64,000 nt of DNA from an uncultured Eubacteriales bacterium (GTDB lineage Bacteria > Bacillota > Clostridia > Christensenellales > Borkfalkiaceae). Below the pieces are notes generated by a model. It did not search any database, had not been told where the DNA came from, and saw only the letters and a program-made list of their open reading frames with translations. The stretch covers positions 1-64,000 of the forward strand of contig CATZMZ010000004.1 of assembly GCA_958421945.1 (NCBI GenBank), in the 5' to 3' direction. Below, piece by piece: positions 42,954-52,287 of the stretch. Positions within the stretch are counted from its first letter, which is position 1. Each line of letters opens with the position of its first letter. Made by a program: the position numbers and the translations under genes.

Positions 42954-44180
42954 ATGTTAAGCGGAAAAAAACTATACGATTTTGCCGAACTGGTGCTGAC
43001 CGTCGGCGTTAATCTCCAAAAAAATCAGGGGCTTGAAATCGTTTGCCCCGTCGAAAAAAGCGAAGTCGCAACCGCTTTTTCCGAAAAAGCTTACGAGCTC
43101 GGCGCGAAAATCGTAAGCGTGCGTTGGACGTGCGAAAAAACGGACAGAATAAATTATCTTTACGCGTCGACCGACGCGCTCACCGATATTCCGCGGCATT
43201 TCGTGGACAGCAAAAACTATCTCGTTAAAAACGGTTTTTGTTACGTCGCAATCGCCGCCGACGACCCGTTTGCGTTCAGCGACGTGTCCCCCGATAAGCT
43301 CGCCGCGGTAAGCGCGAAAAAGAGCAAGCTTTTAAAGAAATTTTCGGAAAACGTTATGAGTAACGGAATTCGCTGGTGCGTGGTTTCCGTCCCCACGGAA
43401 AACTGGGCAAAACAGGTTTTTCCGAATTCCGCCGCGCCCGAGGAGGAACTTTCAAAGGCTATCGAGCGAACTATGCGGCTCGACAAAAAAGACCCGCTCG
43501 GCGAGTGGCAGGCGCATATCGACACTCTTGAAAGACGCGCCGCGTTCTTAAACGAAAAAAACTTCGAATATCTGCGTTACGAAAGCTCTAACGGGACGAA
43601 CGTCACTGTGGGGCTTGCAAAAAATCACGTTTGGCTTTCCGCAAAAGAACTTGCCAAAGACGGCGTGTCGTTCGTGGCGAACATGCCCACGGAAGAAGTA
43701 TTCACCGCGCCGCACAAAGATAAAATCAACGGCGTGGTAAAATCCGCGCTGCCCCTTTCGTATAACGGGCAGATAGTGGACGGCTTTTCTTTAACATTTA
43801 AAAACGGAAAGGTTAAAGCTTTTTCGGCGGAAAAGGGTTACGATACTTTAAAGCACCTGCTCGACACCGACGCGGGTACGCTGTCTCTCGGCGAAGTCGC
43901 TTTAATCGGCAAAAATTCACCCATCGCGCAAAGCGGAATTTTATTTTACAACACCCTTTTCGACGAGAACGCAAGCTGCCATTTCGCGCTCGGAAAGGGC
44001 TACCCCACGACGGTTAAAGGCGGCTCTGAGCTGACCGTTAAAGAACTTAAAAAGCTCGGCGTAAACGATTCCGTCGAACACGTGGACTTTATGGTGGGTA
44101 CGGCGGATTTGAAGGTTACGGGCATCGGTTACGATAAAAGCGAAACGCCCGTTTTCGTCGACGGCGAGTGGGTTGTTTGA
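42954..44180 (+). CDS. Aminopeptidase, M29 family
   Basis: A 408-residue cytosolic metallo-aminopeptidase (AmpS/thermophilic aminopeptidase type). The metal-site pattern is visible: NMPTEEVFTAPHKDKINGVV, then ENASCHFALGKGYP and VEHVDFMVGTADL. It removes N-terminal residues from peptides with low specificity. Monocistronic; AGGAG precedes the ATG. Confidence 0.88.
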   Translation: MLSGKKLYDFAELVLTVGVNLQKNQGLEIVCPVEKSEVATAFSEKAYELGAKIVSVRWTCEKTDRINYLYASTDALTDIPRHFVDSKNYLVKNGFCYVAIAADDPFAFSDVSPDKLAAVSAKKSKLLKKFSENVMSNGIRWCVVSVPTENWAKQVFPNSAAPEEELSKAIERTMRLDKKDPLGEWQAHIDTLERRAAFLNEKNFEYLRYESSNGTNVTVGLAKNHVWLSAKELAKDGVSFVANMPTEEVFTAPHKDKINGVVKSALPLSYNGQIVDGFSLTFKNGKVKAFSAEKGYDTLKHLLDTDAGTLSLGEVALIGKNSPIAQSGILFYNTLFDENASCHFALGKGYPTTVKGGSELTVKELKKLGVNDSVEHVDFMVGTADLKVTGIGYDKSETPVFVDGEWVV

Positions 44181-44254
44181 TTTTAACAATCAGTATGCTT
44201 TTTCGCCGACAATCTGCCCTGACAACGGTTTGCGGCTTTAACATTTAAAAGGTC

Positions 44255-44290
44255 GGCGGCGGACGCCGTTGCGTCCGCCGCCTTTAATAT
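44255..44290 (+). terminator. Terminator of the M29 aminopeptidase
   Basis: 12-bp stem GGCGGCGGACGC/GCGTCCGCCGCC, loop CGTT, then TTTAATATT. Confidence 0.75.
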
Positions 44291-44326
44291 TACGCGGTAC
44301 GTTTATAAATACGTTTATGAATTCGC

Positions 44327-44356
44327 TTGACTATCACCCGTCTTTCGGGTTAAAAT
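44327..44356 (+). promoter_or_regulatory. Promoter of the flavodiiron protein gene
   Basis: TTGACT (44327-44332), 18-bp spacer, TAAAAT (44351-44356). Confidence 0.7.
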
Positions 44357-44392
44357 ATAACGGAAAAAATAACGCAATGCGAGGTAAATTCA

Positions 44393-45547
44393 ATGAATAT
44401 CACGAAGGACGTCATTTACGTCGGTGTGAACGACCACGCCGTCGACCTTTTCGAGGGACAGTACGCCGTACCAAACGGAATGGCTTATAATTCTTACGTT
44501 ATTAAGGACGAGAAAATCGCCGTAACAGATACCGTGGACGCGGACTTCGGCAAAGAGTGGCTTTCTAATATCGAAAACGCGCTCTGCGGAAAACAACCCG
44601 ACTACCTTATCGTCCAACATATGGAGCCCGACCATTCGTCTAACGTTACCGCCTTTTGCGAAAAGTATAAAAACGCGACGGTCGTTTCCAACAAAAAGTC
44701 TTTCGTGATGATGAAAAACTTTTTCGGCGAGGATTTTGCCGACAGGCGTCTTGTGGTGAACGACGGCGATACGCTGTCGCTCGGACGGCACGTGTTAAAA
44801 TTTATCTTTGCGCCGATGGTTCACTGGCCCGAGGTTATGGTAACTTACGACGAAACGGATAAAATTCTCTTTTCGGCGGACGCGTTCGGGAAATTCGGCG
44901 CGCTTGACGCGGACGAGGACTGGGCGTGCGAGGCGAGAAGGTATTACTTCGGCATAGTCGGCAAATACGGCGTACAGGTTCAGGCGTTGTTAAAGAAAGC
45001 CGCCGCGCTCGAAATAAACGCAATATGCCCCCTGCACGGTCCTGTTTTAACCGAAAATTTGGGATATTACCTTAATTTATACAATATCTGGTCGGCTTAC
45101 GGCGCGGAAGCAGACGGTGTATTTATCGCTTACACCTCCGTTTACGGACACACTAAAAAAGCGGCGGAATTGTTAAAAGAAAAGCTTATCGAAAAGGGTT
45201 GTGCCAAGGTCGTTTTGTCCGATTTAGCAAGAAGCGATATGGCGGAAAACGTCGAGGACGCTTTCAAATACGGCAAGTGCGTGCTTGCTACGACCACCTA
45301 TAACGGCGATATATTCCCCTTTATGCGCGATTTTATCGCACACCTTACCGAACGTAATTATCAGAACAGAAAAATCGGGTTAATCGAAAACGGCTCCTGG
45401 TCGCCGTTTGCCGCCAAAATCATCAAGGATAAATTCGCGAATTCCAAGAATATAGTTTTTGCGGACACGACGGTTAAAATTCTATCCGCCCTCAACGCTG
45501 AAAACCTTGCGCAAATCGACGCGCTTGCGGACGAAATGCTTAAATAA
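44393..45547 (+). CDS. A-type flavodiiron protein (FprA family)
   Basis: A 384-residue O2/NO reductase of anaerobes. The metallo-beta-lactamase domain has diiron ligands His76, Glu78, Asp80 and His81 (QHMEPDHSS), a later His in MVHWPEVM, Asp in FSADAFG and His in CPLHGP. A C-terminal flavodoxin domain starts near residue 247 (IAYTSVYGHTKKAA). It removes O2 or NO using reduced rubredoxin or similar donors; no rubredoxin gene lies beside it. Confidence 0.95.
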   Translation: MNITKDVIYVGVNDHAVDLFEGQYAVPNGMAYNSYVIKDEKIAVTDTVDADFGKEWLSNIENALCGKQPDYLIVQHMEPDHSSNVTAFCEKYKNATVVSNKKSFVMMKNFFGEDFADRRLVVNDGDTLSLGRHVLKFIFAPMVHWPEVMVTYDETDKILFSADAFGKFGALDADEDWACEARRYYFGIVGKYGVQVQALLKKAAALEINAICPLHGPVLTENLGYYLNLYNIWSAYGAEADGVFIAYTSVYGHTKKAAELLKEKLIEKGCAKVVLSDLARSDMAENVEDAFKYGKCVLATTTYNGDIFPFMRDFIAHLTERNYQNRKIGLIENGSWSPFAAKIIKDKFANSKNIVFADTTVKILSALNAENLAQIDALADEMLK

Positions 45548-45617
45548 CGGATAATCACGGAACGGCTTGCTTTCATAACGTAAATAACGATTAAATACTA
45601 TAAGCAACCATTTAAAA

Positions 45618-45662
45618 AATTCACGCCGCCCGTTTGCAAAATGCAAACGGGCGGCGTCGTTA
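45618..45662. terminator. Bidirectional terminator between the flavodiiron gene and malQ
   Basis: 15-bp stem CGCCGCCCGTTTGCA/TGCAAACGGGCGGCG (45624-45638, 45642-45656), followed by TCGTTATTT on plus and TGAATTTTTT on minus. Confidence 0.8.
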
Positions 45663-45725
45663 TTTAACCAAAAACTTACACTCTGCCGCAAAAAACTTGG
45701 GCTTTAATGCAAAAGGCTTACACTC

Positions 45726-47231
45726 TTACGTTCTTTCGTGTTTTACGGTAAGCGACAAAAGCTTTTCTTCTGCGCGCTCTATCTCGCCGAAACCGAACTT
45801 AACCGCCCAGTTTTGCGGCTTAACAGTCCCCGGTTCGTTGATTCTGTAATCGCCGCCGAGCTTTAACAAATCCTGTGCGGGAGCTATAAACAACACGGAT
45901 TTACACGCGAAACCGAGTGCGACGACCGCGTCTGTAAGTTCGTCCGCATCGTCTGCGGGTAAATCGAGCTTTTCCGCCGCAAGGCTGTTTTTAACGCCCG
46001 TTATGAAATTATTATAATCCCATTCGGAAAAATTTTCGATAAGACCTTTAAGCGTGTCGTTGTCGTGCGTGGCGGTGTAACATACGGAATTTTCCTCCAC
46101 GTTTTGCGGCAAATAAGGGTTGTTCGGCTCGCCGTTAAAGGCAAACGACAAAACGCGCATGCCGGGATACCCCGTCTTTTTAAGCAATCCCCTTACGCCG
46201 TCGTCTATAATTCCCAAATCCTCCGCGATAATTCGGGTTTTATCCACCGCCTTATGAATTGCGGCGAAAAGCTCGTCCGACGGAACGTCGTTCCACCTAC
46301 CCTCGCGCGCGTCCGGCATGCCCGCCTTTACGCTGTAAAACCTGTCCAGTCCGCGGAAATGGTCGATTCTTACCAAATCGAACAGCTCGAGCGCGTGACT
46401 TACCCGTTCCGTCCACCACGCAAAGCCGTTTTTCTCGTGTTCGGCGTAATCGTAAACGGGATTGCCCCACAGCTGACCGCTTGCGCAAAAATAATCGGGC
46501 GGAACACCCGCCACTTCGGTCGGCATAAAGTCGTTATCGAGCTTGAACAGCTTTGGATTAGTCCACACGTCAACCGAGTCGTGCGCGACGTAAAGGGGCA
46601 TATCCCCCATAATCAGCACGCCGTTTTCGTTCGCGTAAGATTTAACGTTAAACCATTCTCGCTCTGCCTCGAACTGCACGAACTGCCAAAAAAGTATCTC
46701 TTCCCGATAGTTTTCGGCAAACGCCTTTAACGCCGACGCGTCGCGATATTTATATTTATTCTCCCATTCGTAAAAATGCTTCTGCCCCGATTCGTATTTA
46801 AGCGTCATATACAGCGCGTAATCGTAAGAATTTCCGCCATCGACGTATCGCAAAAACGCCGCGTCTGATTTATCAAAACGCGAAAACGCCTTGCGCAACA
46901 AAGGAAACCTTACCGAATACAAAAAACCGTAATCTATATACTTGCCGTCGTAAAGGGAAAACTCTATTTCCTCGTTATTTAACAGCCCTTGCCGGACAAG
47001 CTCCTCCGGCGAAATGAAATAAGGGTTAAACGAACGCGAGGAAACGGACGAGTACGGAGAATTGCCGTAACCCGTCTGCACCAGCGGCAAAATTTGCCAC
47101 ACCGTTTGCTTTGTTCTTTTAAGAAAACCTATAAAATCGTAACACCCTTTGCCGAAATCGCCTATTCCGTACCGCGACGGAAGCGAAAACACGGGCATTA
47201 AAACACCGCTCTTTCTTTTGCCGTTAAACAT
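45726..47231 (-). CDS. malQ: 4-alpha-glucanotransferase
   Basis: A 501-residue GH77 disproportionating enzyme that transfers maltooligosaccharide units during glycogen or maltodextrin use. It has the family start RKSGVLMPVFSLPSRYGIGDFG, active-site region VRIDHFRGLDRFYSVKAG, the acid/base segment IIAEDLGII and FATHD-like CYTATHDNDT. AAAGAGG lies 3 nt before its ATG, just after a perfect 12-bp hairpin. Confidence 0.96.
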   Translation of the reverse strand: MFNGKRKSGVLMPVFSLPSRYGIGDFGKGCYDFIGFLKRTKQTVWQILPLVQTGYGNSPYSSVSSRSFNPYFISPEELVRQGLLNNEEIEFSLYDGKYIDYGFLYSVRFPLLRKAFSRFDKSDAAFLRYVDGGNSYDYALYMTLKYESGQKHFYEWENKYKYRDASALKAFAENYREEILFWQFVQFEAEREWFNVKSYANENGVLIMGDMPLYVAHDSVDVWTNPKLFKLDNDFMPTEVAGVPPDYFCASGQLWGNPVYDYAEHEKNGFAWWTERVSHALELFDLVRIDHFRGLDRFYSVKAGMPDAREGRWNDVPSDELFAAIHKAVDKTRIIAEDLGIIDDGVRGLLKKTGYPGMRVLSFAFNGEPNNPYLPQNVEENSVCYTATHDNDTLKGLIENFSEWDYNNFITGVKNSLAAEKLDLPADDADELTDAVVALGFACKSVLFIAPAQDLLKLGGDYRINEPGTVKPQNWAVKFGFGEIERAEEKLLSLTVKHERT

Positions 47232-47246
47232 TGCCTCTTTGATTTT

Positions 47247-47287
47247 CGGCGTAGCGAAATGACTCTTCGCTACGCCGATCGTTTTTT
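47247..47287 (+). terminator. 12-bp hairpin upstream of malQ
   Basis: Stem CGGCGTAGCGAA/TTCGCTACGCCG. The run of six T follows on the plus strand, although both neighbours (purA, malQ) are on minus. It may terminate antisense transcription, or act as a purA-malQ intercistronic hairpin beside the malQ SD. Confidence 0.5.
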
Positions 47288-47381
47288 CGTTATTTTACTT
47301 TTTTTTCGAGAATTTACTCTTAAATTTGCCGCAATTATAAGCTATTCTCCTGAAAAACCCGCTCCGTTAAAAGCGTCGCTT

Positions 47382-48656
47382 TTAAAACATATTTATAATA
47401 GCGTCTCTCTCCGCGCCGACGGAAACGTATTTTATTTTTGCGCCGACGGTTTTTTCGATAAACTCTATATAATCCAAAGCTTCCTTGGGCAGTTCCTCTT
47501 TTTTTCTGCAACCGCTTATATCTTTTTTCCAACCTTTAAGGGTAACGCAAACGGGCTTGCAGTGATTAAGCTTTTCGGTCAGCGGGAATTCGGTTATCTC
47601 CTCCCCGTCCGCCTCGTAAGCGACGCAAACCTCTAATTCGTCCGCATAACTTAAAACGTCAAGCTTGGTTAAAGCGATTTCGTCCGCGCCCTGCATACGG
47701 ATACCGTATTTGCTCGCAACCGCGTCGAACGGTCCGACCCTTCTCGGTCTGCCCGTCGCCGCGCCGTATTCGCCGCCCGCTTTGCGCAGCTGTTCCGCTT
47801 TGTCGCCGAAATATTCAACGGTGAAAGGACCTTCGCCCACGCAGGTGGAATACGCCTTCATAATGCCTATCGACAAATCGAGCTTGCGGTTCGGAACGCC
47901 TGCGCCGACGGGCGCGTAAGCCGCGATTGAATTCGACGAGCTGGTATACGGATAAATTCCGAAGTCGATATCGCGAAGCGCGCCGAGCTGCGCCTCGAAC
48001 ATAATATTTTTACCGCTTCCGGCAAGCTCGTTAAGCAGAACGGACGTGTCGCAAACGTACGGCAAAAGCTTTTCGCCGTAAGTCTTTAAATGCGCCATCA
48101 TATCGTCAAGCTTAATGGGTTCTGCCCCGTAAACTCCGACAAACGTGAGGTTTTTCCATTCCACGATGTCTTTAAGGCGCTCCCTTAACGCGTCCATATT
48201 GAACAGTTCGCCCATACGGATGCATTTTTTCATATACTTATCGCCGTAAACGGGTGCGATTCCGCGGCGGGTAGAGCCGTACTTTTTCCCTGCGAGCCTG
48301 TTTTCTTCCAAACAGTCCTGCATAACGTGATAGGGCATACAAATAACCGCCCTGTCGCTTATTTTAAGATGTTCCGGCGGGATAGCGATGCCTGCCGCCT
48401 CAACCCTGCCCATTTCTTCCACGAGGTGCTTGATATCAACGACAACGCCGTTGCCGATAACGTTTACTACCCCGTCACGCAAAATGCCTGACGGTAAAAG
48501 ATTAAGAATAAACTTGCCTTTATCGTTTACTACGGTATGTCCGGCGTTATTGCCGCCCTGATACCTCACCACTACGTCGTAATTTTCGGACAAAAGGTCA
48601 ACCATTCTGCCCTTTCCTTCGTCTCCCCAGTTGATACCCGTTATCGCGGTCAACAT
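47382..48656 (-). CDS. purA: Adenylosuccinate synthase
   Basis: Joins IMP and aspartate with GTP in AMP synthesis; 424 residues. It has GINWGDEGKGRMVDLL (phosphate loop and catalytic Asp), GGNNAGHTVV, GSTRRGIAPVYGDK and the C-terminal TGRPRRVGPFD. GGAGG precedes the ATG. Confidence 0.97.
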   Translation of the reverse strand: MLTAITGINWGDEGKGRMVDLLSENYDVVVRYQGGNNAGHTVVNDKGKFILNLLPSGILRDGVVNVIGNGVVVDIKHLVEEMGRVEAAGIAIPPEHLKISDRAVICMPYHVMQDCLEENRLAGKKYGSTRRGIAPVYGDKYMKKCIRMGELFNMDALRERLKDIVEWKNLTFVGVYGAEPIKLDDMMAHLKTYGEKLLPYVCDTSVLLNELAGSGKNIMFEAQLGALRDIDFGIYPYTSSSNSIAAYAPVGAGVPNRKLDLSIGIMKAYSTCVGEGPFTVEYFGDKAEQLRKAGGEYGAATGRPRRVGPFDAVASKYGIRMQGADEIALTKLDVLSYADELEVCVAYEADGEEITEFPLTEKLNHCKPVCVTLKGWKKDISGCRKKEELPKEALDYIEFIEKTVGAKIKYVSVGAERDAIINMF

Positions 48657-48700
48657 AATAATCCTCCGTCGGGATTGCTCCCCTGATTTTTTTCAATAAG

Positions 48701-48729
48701 ATTTTACACCATAACGCCGAGTTTTGCAA
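48701..48729 (-). promoter_or_regulatory. Promoter of purA
   Basis: Minus-strand TTGCAA (48724-48729), 17-bp spacer, TAAAAT (48701-48706). Confidence 0.7.
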
Positions 48730-48853
48730 CGTTATAACGATTAAAATTTTTTATGCCCGTTATTAGTTTTTCGATTGCGTCGTTTCAACACCGTTTTAAT
48801 TGCGCCGTTTTAATTGCGAAAACGTTTCCGACCTCCCTGAAAACCAAAAAAAA

Positions 48854-49588
48854 TCACAAGGTAAAGCCGCCGTCCGCGGTTATCGTCTGCCCCGTGATAA
48901 AGTCGGCTTTTTCGCACAAAAAGGCGATAAGTTCGGCAATTTCACGCGGAGTGCCGAAGCGATTTAAAGGCGTTTTTGCGATAAGCTCGGCTTTTTCTTC
49001 TGCCGAAAACCTGTCGTTCATGGGCGTGTCTATAACCCCGGGACAAACGCAGTTTACCGTAACGCCGCTCGGCGCGACTTCTTTGGCGAGCGACTTGCAA
49101 AAGCCTATAAGCGCGGCTTTCGTTGCAGAGTACGCCGATTCCATACACGCGCCGTTTATGCCCCAGATAGAGGAAACGAACACGATTTTGCCGCGTTTTC
49201 GTTCGAGCATAGAAGGCAAAAGCCGTTTAACGAGCAGAAACGCCGATTTAACGTTTATATCGAACAGTCTGTCCCACTCCGCCGCCTCCGTGTCGGTGCA
49301 AAGCTTATATAAATCCGCGCCCGCGTTCAGGACGAGAGCGTCGGCATGCCCGAAATTTTCAAGCGTGAAATCGGCAAGCGCGTTCGCGCCGTCGGCGCAA
49401 GAAAAGTCTGCGCAAAACGGAAAAAAATAATCGCTTTTCCCTATGTTTTTAAGCAAATTGCCGAATTTTTCTATTCTGTCGCGTCCCGTATTATATTGCC
49501 CGACGGTGAAATAATCGTTTTCCAGAAACTTTTCCGCGACGGCTTTGCCGAGCGCGCCCGAAGCACCCGTAATTACGGCAGTTTTCAT
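48854..49588 (-). CDS. SDR-family oxidoreductase (FabG-like)
   Basis: A 244-residue short-chain dehydrogenase. Cofactor motif TGASGALG, NAG motif VLNAGADL, catalytic Ser (VSSIWG) and SAYSATKAAL (Tyr-x3-Lys), then CPGVIDTPM. It resembles 3-oxoacyl-ACP reductases; the isolated position, away from fab genes, leaves the substrate open. Confidence 0.88.
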   Translation of the reverse strand: MKTAVITGASGALGKAVAEKFLENDYFTVGQYNTGRDRIEKFGNLLKNIGKSDYFFPFCADFSCADGANALADFTLENFGHADALVLNAGADLYKLCTDTEAAEWDRLFDINVKSAFLLVKRLLPSMLERKRGKIVFVSSIWGINGACMESAYSATKAALIGFCKSLAKEVAPSGVTVNCVCPGVIDTPMNDRFSAEEKAELIAKTPLNRFGTPREIAELIAFLCEKADFITGQTITADGGFTL

Positions 49589-49680
49589 AATTACACCTTT
49601 AATACCCTTTTAATAATTCCCGATAATCTTAACGCCTTCACCGCGGCTTTTCAGCTTTTTAAACGTCGCTTTCCGCGGGT

Positions 49681-49733
49681 AAAAAATCAAAACGCCGCCG
49701 CAAAAAAGCCGTTACGGCTGTATTGCGGCGGCG
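49681..49733 (-). terminator. Terminator of efp
   Basis: 11-bp outer stem CGCCGCCGCAA/TTGCGGCGGCG with an inner AGCCGT/ACGGCT pairing, followed on the minus strand by TTTTGATTTTTT. Confidence 0.85.
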
Positions 49734-49765
49734 AAAAGCAGTCTGTACCGAAAAACGGAAAAGGC

Positions 49766-50323
49766 TTAACCTTTAACGCGCTCCATATATTCGCCCGTTC
49801 TCGTATCGACCCTGATAAGCTCGCCTTCGTTGACGAACATAGGTACTTGAATTTTCGCGCCCGTTTCCAAAATAGCCTCTTTGGTCGCGTTGGTGGCGGT
49901 GTTGCCCTTAACGGACGGGTCGGAGGTGGTAACGCGGAGAACGACGAAGTTGTCGCACTCTACGGAGAACGCCGCGCCCTTATAGAATTTAACCTTAACG
50001 GGGTCGTTCTCTTTAATATACATAAGAGCGTCCTCGACCTGCTCGTAATTAAGCGGGATAAGGTTGTAATCCTGGTCCATAAAATAGTAAAGTTCGCCGT
50101 CGTTGTAAGAATAGGTCATATTCTTGGTTTCGATGGTAACCTCGGTAATTTTTTCGGTGGGGTTCCAAGTTTTTTCGAGAACCTTGCCGTCGATAACGTT
50201 TTTCATTTTCGTTCTGACGAACGCCGCGCCCTTGCCGGGTTTAACGTGCTGAAAGTCCACAATCGTCCAAACGGAACTCTCGTATTCGAAGGTAACTCCC
50301 TTTCTGAAATCGCCTGCTGTCAT
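49766..50323 (-). CDS. efp: Elongation factor P
   Basis: Rescues ribosomes stalled at polyproline. 185 residues: KOW-like domain I with loop VKPGKGAAFVRTK (tip Lys31), then two OB domains. The tip lysine is in the standard position; no modification enzyme gene is in the window. It follows an Xaa-Pro peptidase gene, a common arrangement in Firmicutes. Confidence 0.97.
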   Translation of the reverse strand: MTAGDFRKGVTFEYESSVWTIVDFQHVKPGKGAAFVRTKMKNVIDGKVLEKTWNPTEKITEVTIETKNMTYSYNDGELYYFMDQDYNLIPLNYEQVEDALMYIKENDPVKVKFYKGAAFSVECDNFVVLRVTTSDPSVKGNTATNATKEAILETGAKIQVPMFVNEGELIRVDTRTGEYMERVKG

Positions 50324-50359
50324 AATAAATACTCCTTAAACAATGGTTATATATAATTT

Positions 50360-51394
50360 TTATAAAACTATCAAATTTTTATTGTCGGTAAATAACCGCG
50401 AAACGCCGTCATTCGTCAGCAAAACGGTGTCCTCTATCCTTATCCCGAACTCGCCGTCGAAATACACGCCCGGCTCTATGGTAAAGACCTCACCCGTAAG
50501 CAAAACACCTTCCGCCCGCGGCGAAAGCGTAGGCGATTCGTGAATTTCCAACCCCACGCCGTGCCCTAACGAGTGCGTAAAATACGGACCGTAGCCGCGT
50601 TCGCTTAAATACGAGCGCGCAATCCCGTCCGCCTGAATCAGCCCGCAGCCCGAAGAAATTTCATCTTCGGCTTTGAGATTAGCGTTAAGCACCGCGTCGT
50701 ATGCGCTTAAAAATTTTTCCGACGGATTGCCGAAAAACGACGTACGCGTCAGGTCGGAACAGTAACCGTTCACCTTGCAGCCGCAATCGATAAGCACGGG
50801 ACTGTTACGCTTTAAACGCGCGTCCCCCGTCACGTGGTGCGGTACTGCCGAATTTGCACCGAAAGCCACAATCGTATCGAAACTCATTCCCTCTGCGCCA
50901 CGGTTTAAACACGCCGTTTCGAGCGCGGCGGCAAGTTCCTTTTCGGTAACTCCCTCTTTAACAAGCGGAAGGATAGCGTAATACGCCCTTTCGATAATAT
51001 CGCAAGCGCGGCGGATACAGTCGATTTCCGCCTCCGTTTTAATAAGCCGTTTATTTTTCAGAAACGCCGAGCCGTCCTTAACGGGCAGCCCGAAGTCCTT
51101 ATACTTTGCGTATTCGGACATCGTGGTTTTGTCGTAATCGAGATACAGCGTTTCGGCACGGTCTTCCTTAATCGCGGCGGCAACGTCGTTTAATCCGCCG
51201 TAAAGCCTGCATTCTGTATCGGGCGAAGATTTTGCAATGGCGGCTTTGGCGGCGTAAAAATATCGCGCGTCGGTAAAAAACACCGATTTACTGCCCGAAA
51301 GCAAGACCCCTTCCGCAATGTCTGCGGATAAAAAGTATCTGCGCGTAACCCTGTCGGTAATCAAAAATACGCCTTTTTCATCAAAACGCTCCAT
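50360..51394 (-). CDS. Xaa-Pro aminopeptidase, M24 family
   Basis: A 344-residue metallopeptidase removing N-terminal residues before proline. Ligand pattern: LIDCGCKVNGYCSDLTRT (two Asp), HSLGHGVGLEIHESP (His), TIEPGVYF (Glu) and RIEDTVLL (Glu). The ATG at 51392-51394 is only 10 nt past a good -10 box and has no SD, suggesting a leaderless transcript. An alternative start 15 codons earlier (51439) lies upstream of the -35 box and also lacks an SD. Followed by efp. Confidence 0.92.
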   Translation of the reverse strand: MERFDEKGVFLITDRVTRRYFLSADIAEGVLLSGSKSVFFTDARYFYAAKAAIAKSSPDTECRLYGGLNDVAAAIKEDRAETLYLDYDKTTMSEYAKYKDFGLPVKDGSAFLKNKRLIKTEAEIDCIRRACDIIERAYYAILPLVKEGVTEKELAAALETACLNRGAEGMSFDTIVAFGANSAVPHHVTGDARLKRNSPVLIDCGCKVNGYCSDLTRTSFFGNPSEKFLSAYDAVLNANLKAEDEISSGCGLIQADGIARSYLSERGYGPYFTHSLGHGVGLEIHESPTLSPRAEGVLLTGEVFTIEPGVYFDGEFGIRIEDTVLLTNDGVSRLFTDNKNLIVL

Positions 51395-51404
51395 ACTATA
51401 TATT

Positions 51405-51433
51405 ATTTTAACAAAAAAACGTTTATAAGTCAA
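51405..51433 (-). promoter_or_regulatory. Promoter giving a leaderless peptidase mRNA
   Basis: Minus-strand TTGACT (51428-51433), 17-bp spacer, TAAAAT (51405-51410); the ATG starts 10 nt after the -10 box. Confidence 0.7.
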
Positions 51434-51573
51434 TTCCATTTAAACATAATTTGAACAGAATTTATCATAAACGTTTAATATTTTTATATTACCCCGAAAA
51501 ACTAGCAAAAAAGGCGCAAGGTCCGCTTGAATTTCAAAACGGCAAAACGAAACGCGCCGCGCGGAACGCTTTT

Positions 51574-52284
51574 TCAGAAAATTTCTTCCGCATAGCTGAC
51601 CGTTTCCATAGCGGAAATCGCTTCGATAATTTCCTTGTGCGATTTGGATTTAAGTTCGGGATTGACGATTTTCATCGTCATCGAATACACGCCGAGTCCC
51701 GAATGAGCAAATGCGGGGTTAATCTCTATATCGTTGATTTTAAGTCCGAAGCTGCGGAGAGAGTTTGTGAATACCTGCAACGCTTCTCTGCTTTTAAGCT
51801 CTATATGCACTTCGAGATACACGGAGGCTTCTTTCATTTTCTTTTCGAACTTGGGTAAAAAAACGATGACGAGCATAAACAGCGCAAACGCGACAAGCCC
51901 AACGAAATACAGTCCGTAACCGATTACCATCGAAATAATACCTATACACCAAAGCCCGACGGAGGTCGTAAGCCCGCGCAGTTGGTTTTTAGAACTGAAC
52001 AAAATCGTGTTGGAGCTGATTACCGCGACGGCGATAATGACCGCGGGACACAAAAACGAGGATTCGACAGACTTAACCTCGGTAAGATACACGTCTAAAA
52101 GCGCGCCGAGAATCCCCGCGAGCGAAACGGAAATAAAAGTCTTAATACCCGCGCTGTGTAGTTTTGTAGAGCGTTCCGTACCCGCAAGCATAGCGAGAAC
52201 GGTTGCGAGAATTATTCTGAACAAGCACGACCACGCGTTGAATTCAACGCTCCAGCTTCCTAAAAATTTTCCTATTATATCCAT
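51574..52284 (-). CDS. MgtC/SapB-family membrane protein
   Basis: A 236-residue protein: four to five TM segments in the first ~140 residues with the MgtC patterns (AGTERSTKLHSAGIKTF, LRGLTTSVGLW), and a C-terminal ~90-residue ACT-like soluble domain. MgtC proteins aid survival at low Mg2+ and modulate ATP synthase or ion balance. It starts 3 bp after the antiporter stop, so the two are co-translated and likely act together in ion homeostasis. Confidence 0.85.
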   Translation of the reverse strand: MDIIGKFLGSWSVEFNAWSCLFRIILATVLAMLAGTERSTKLHSAGIKTFISVSLAGILGALLDVYLTEVKSVESSFLCPAVIIAVAVISSNTILFSSKNQLRGLTTSVGLWCIGIISMVIGYGLYFVGLVAFALFMLVIVFLPKFEKKMKEASVYLEVHIELKSREALQVFTNSLRSFGLKINDIEINPAFAHSGLGVYSMTMKIVNPELKSKSHKEIIEAISAMETVSYAEEIF

Positions 52285-52287
52285 ACG

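Noticed and set aside
49346..50356. Plus-strand ORF of 336 residues opposite the SDR and efp genes
   Set aside because: Spans two well-supported minus-strand genes and the efp terminator, so it cannot be a real protein.
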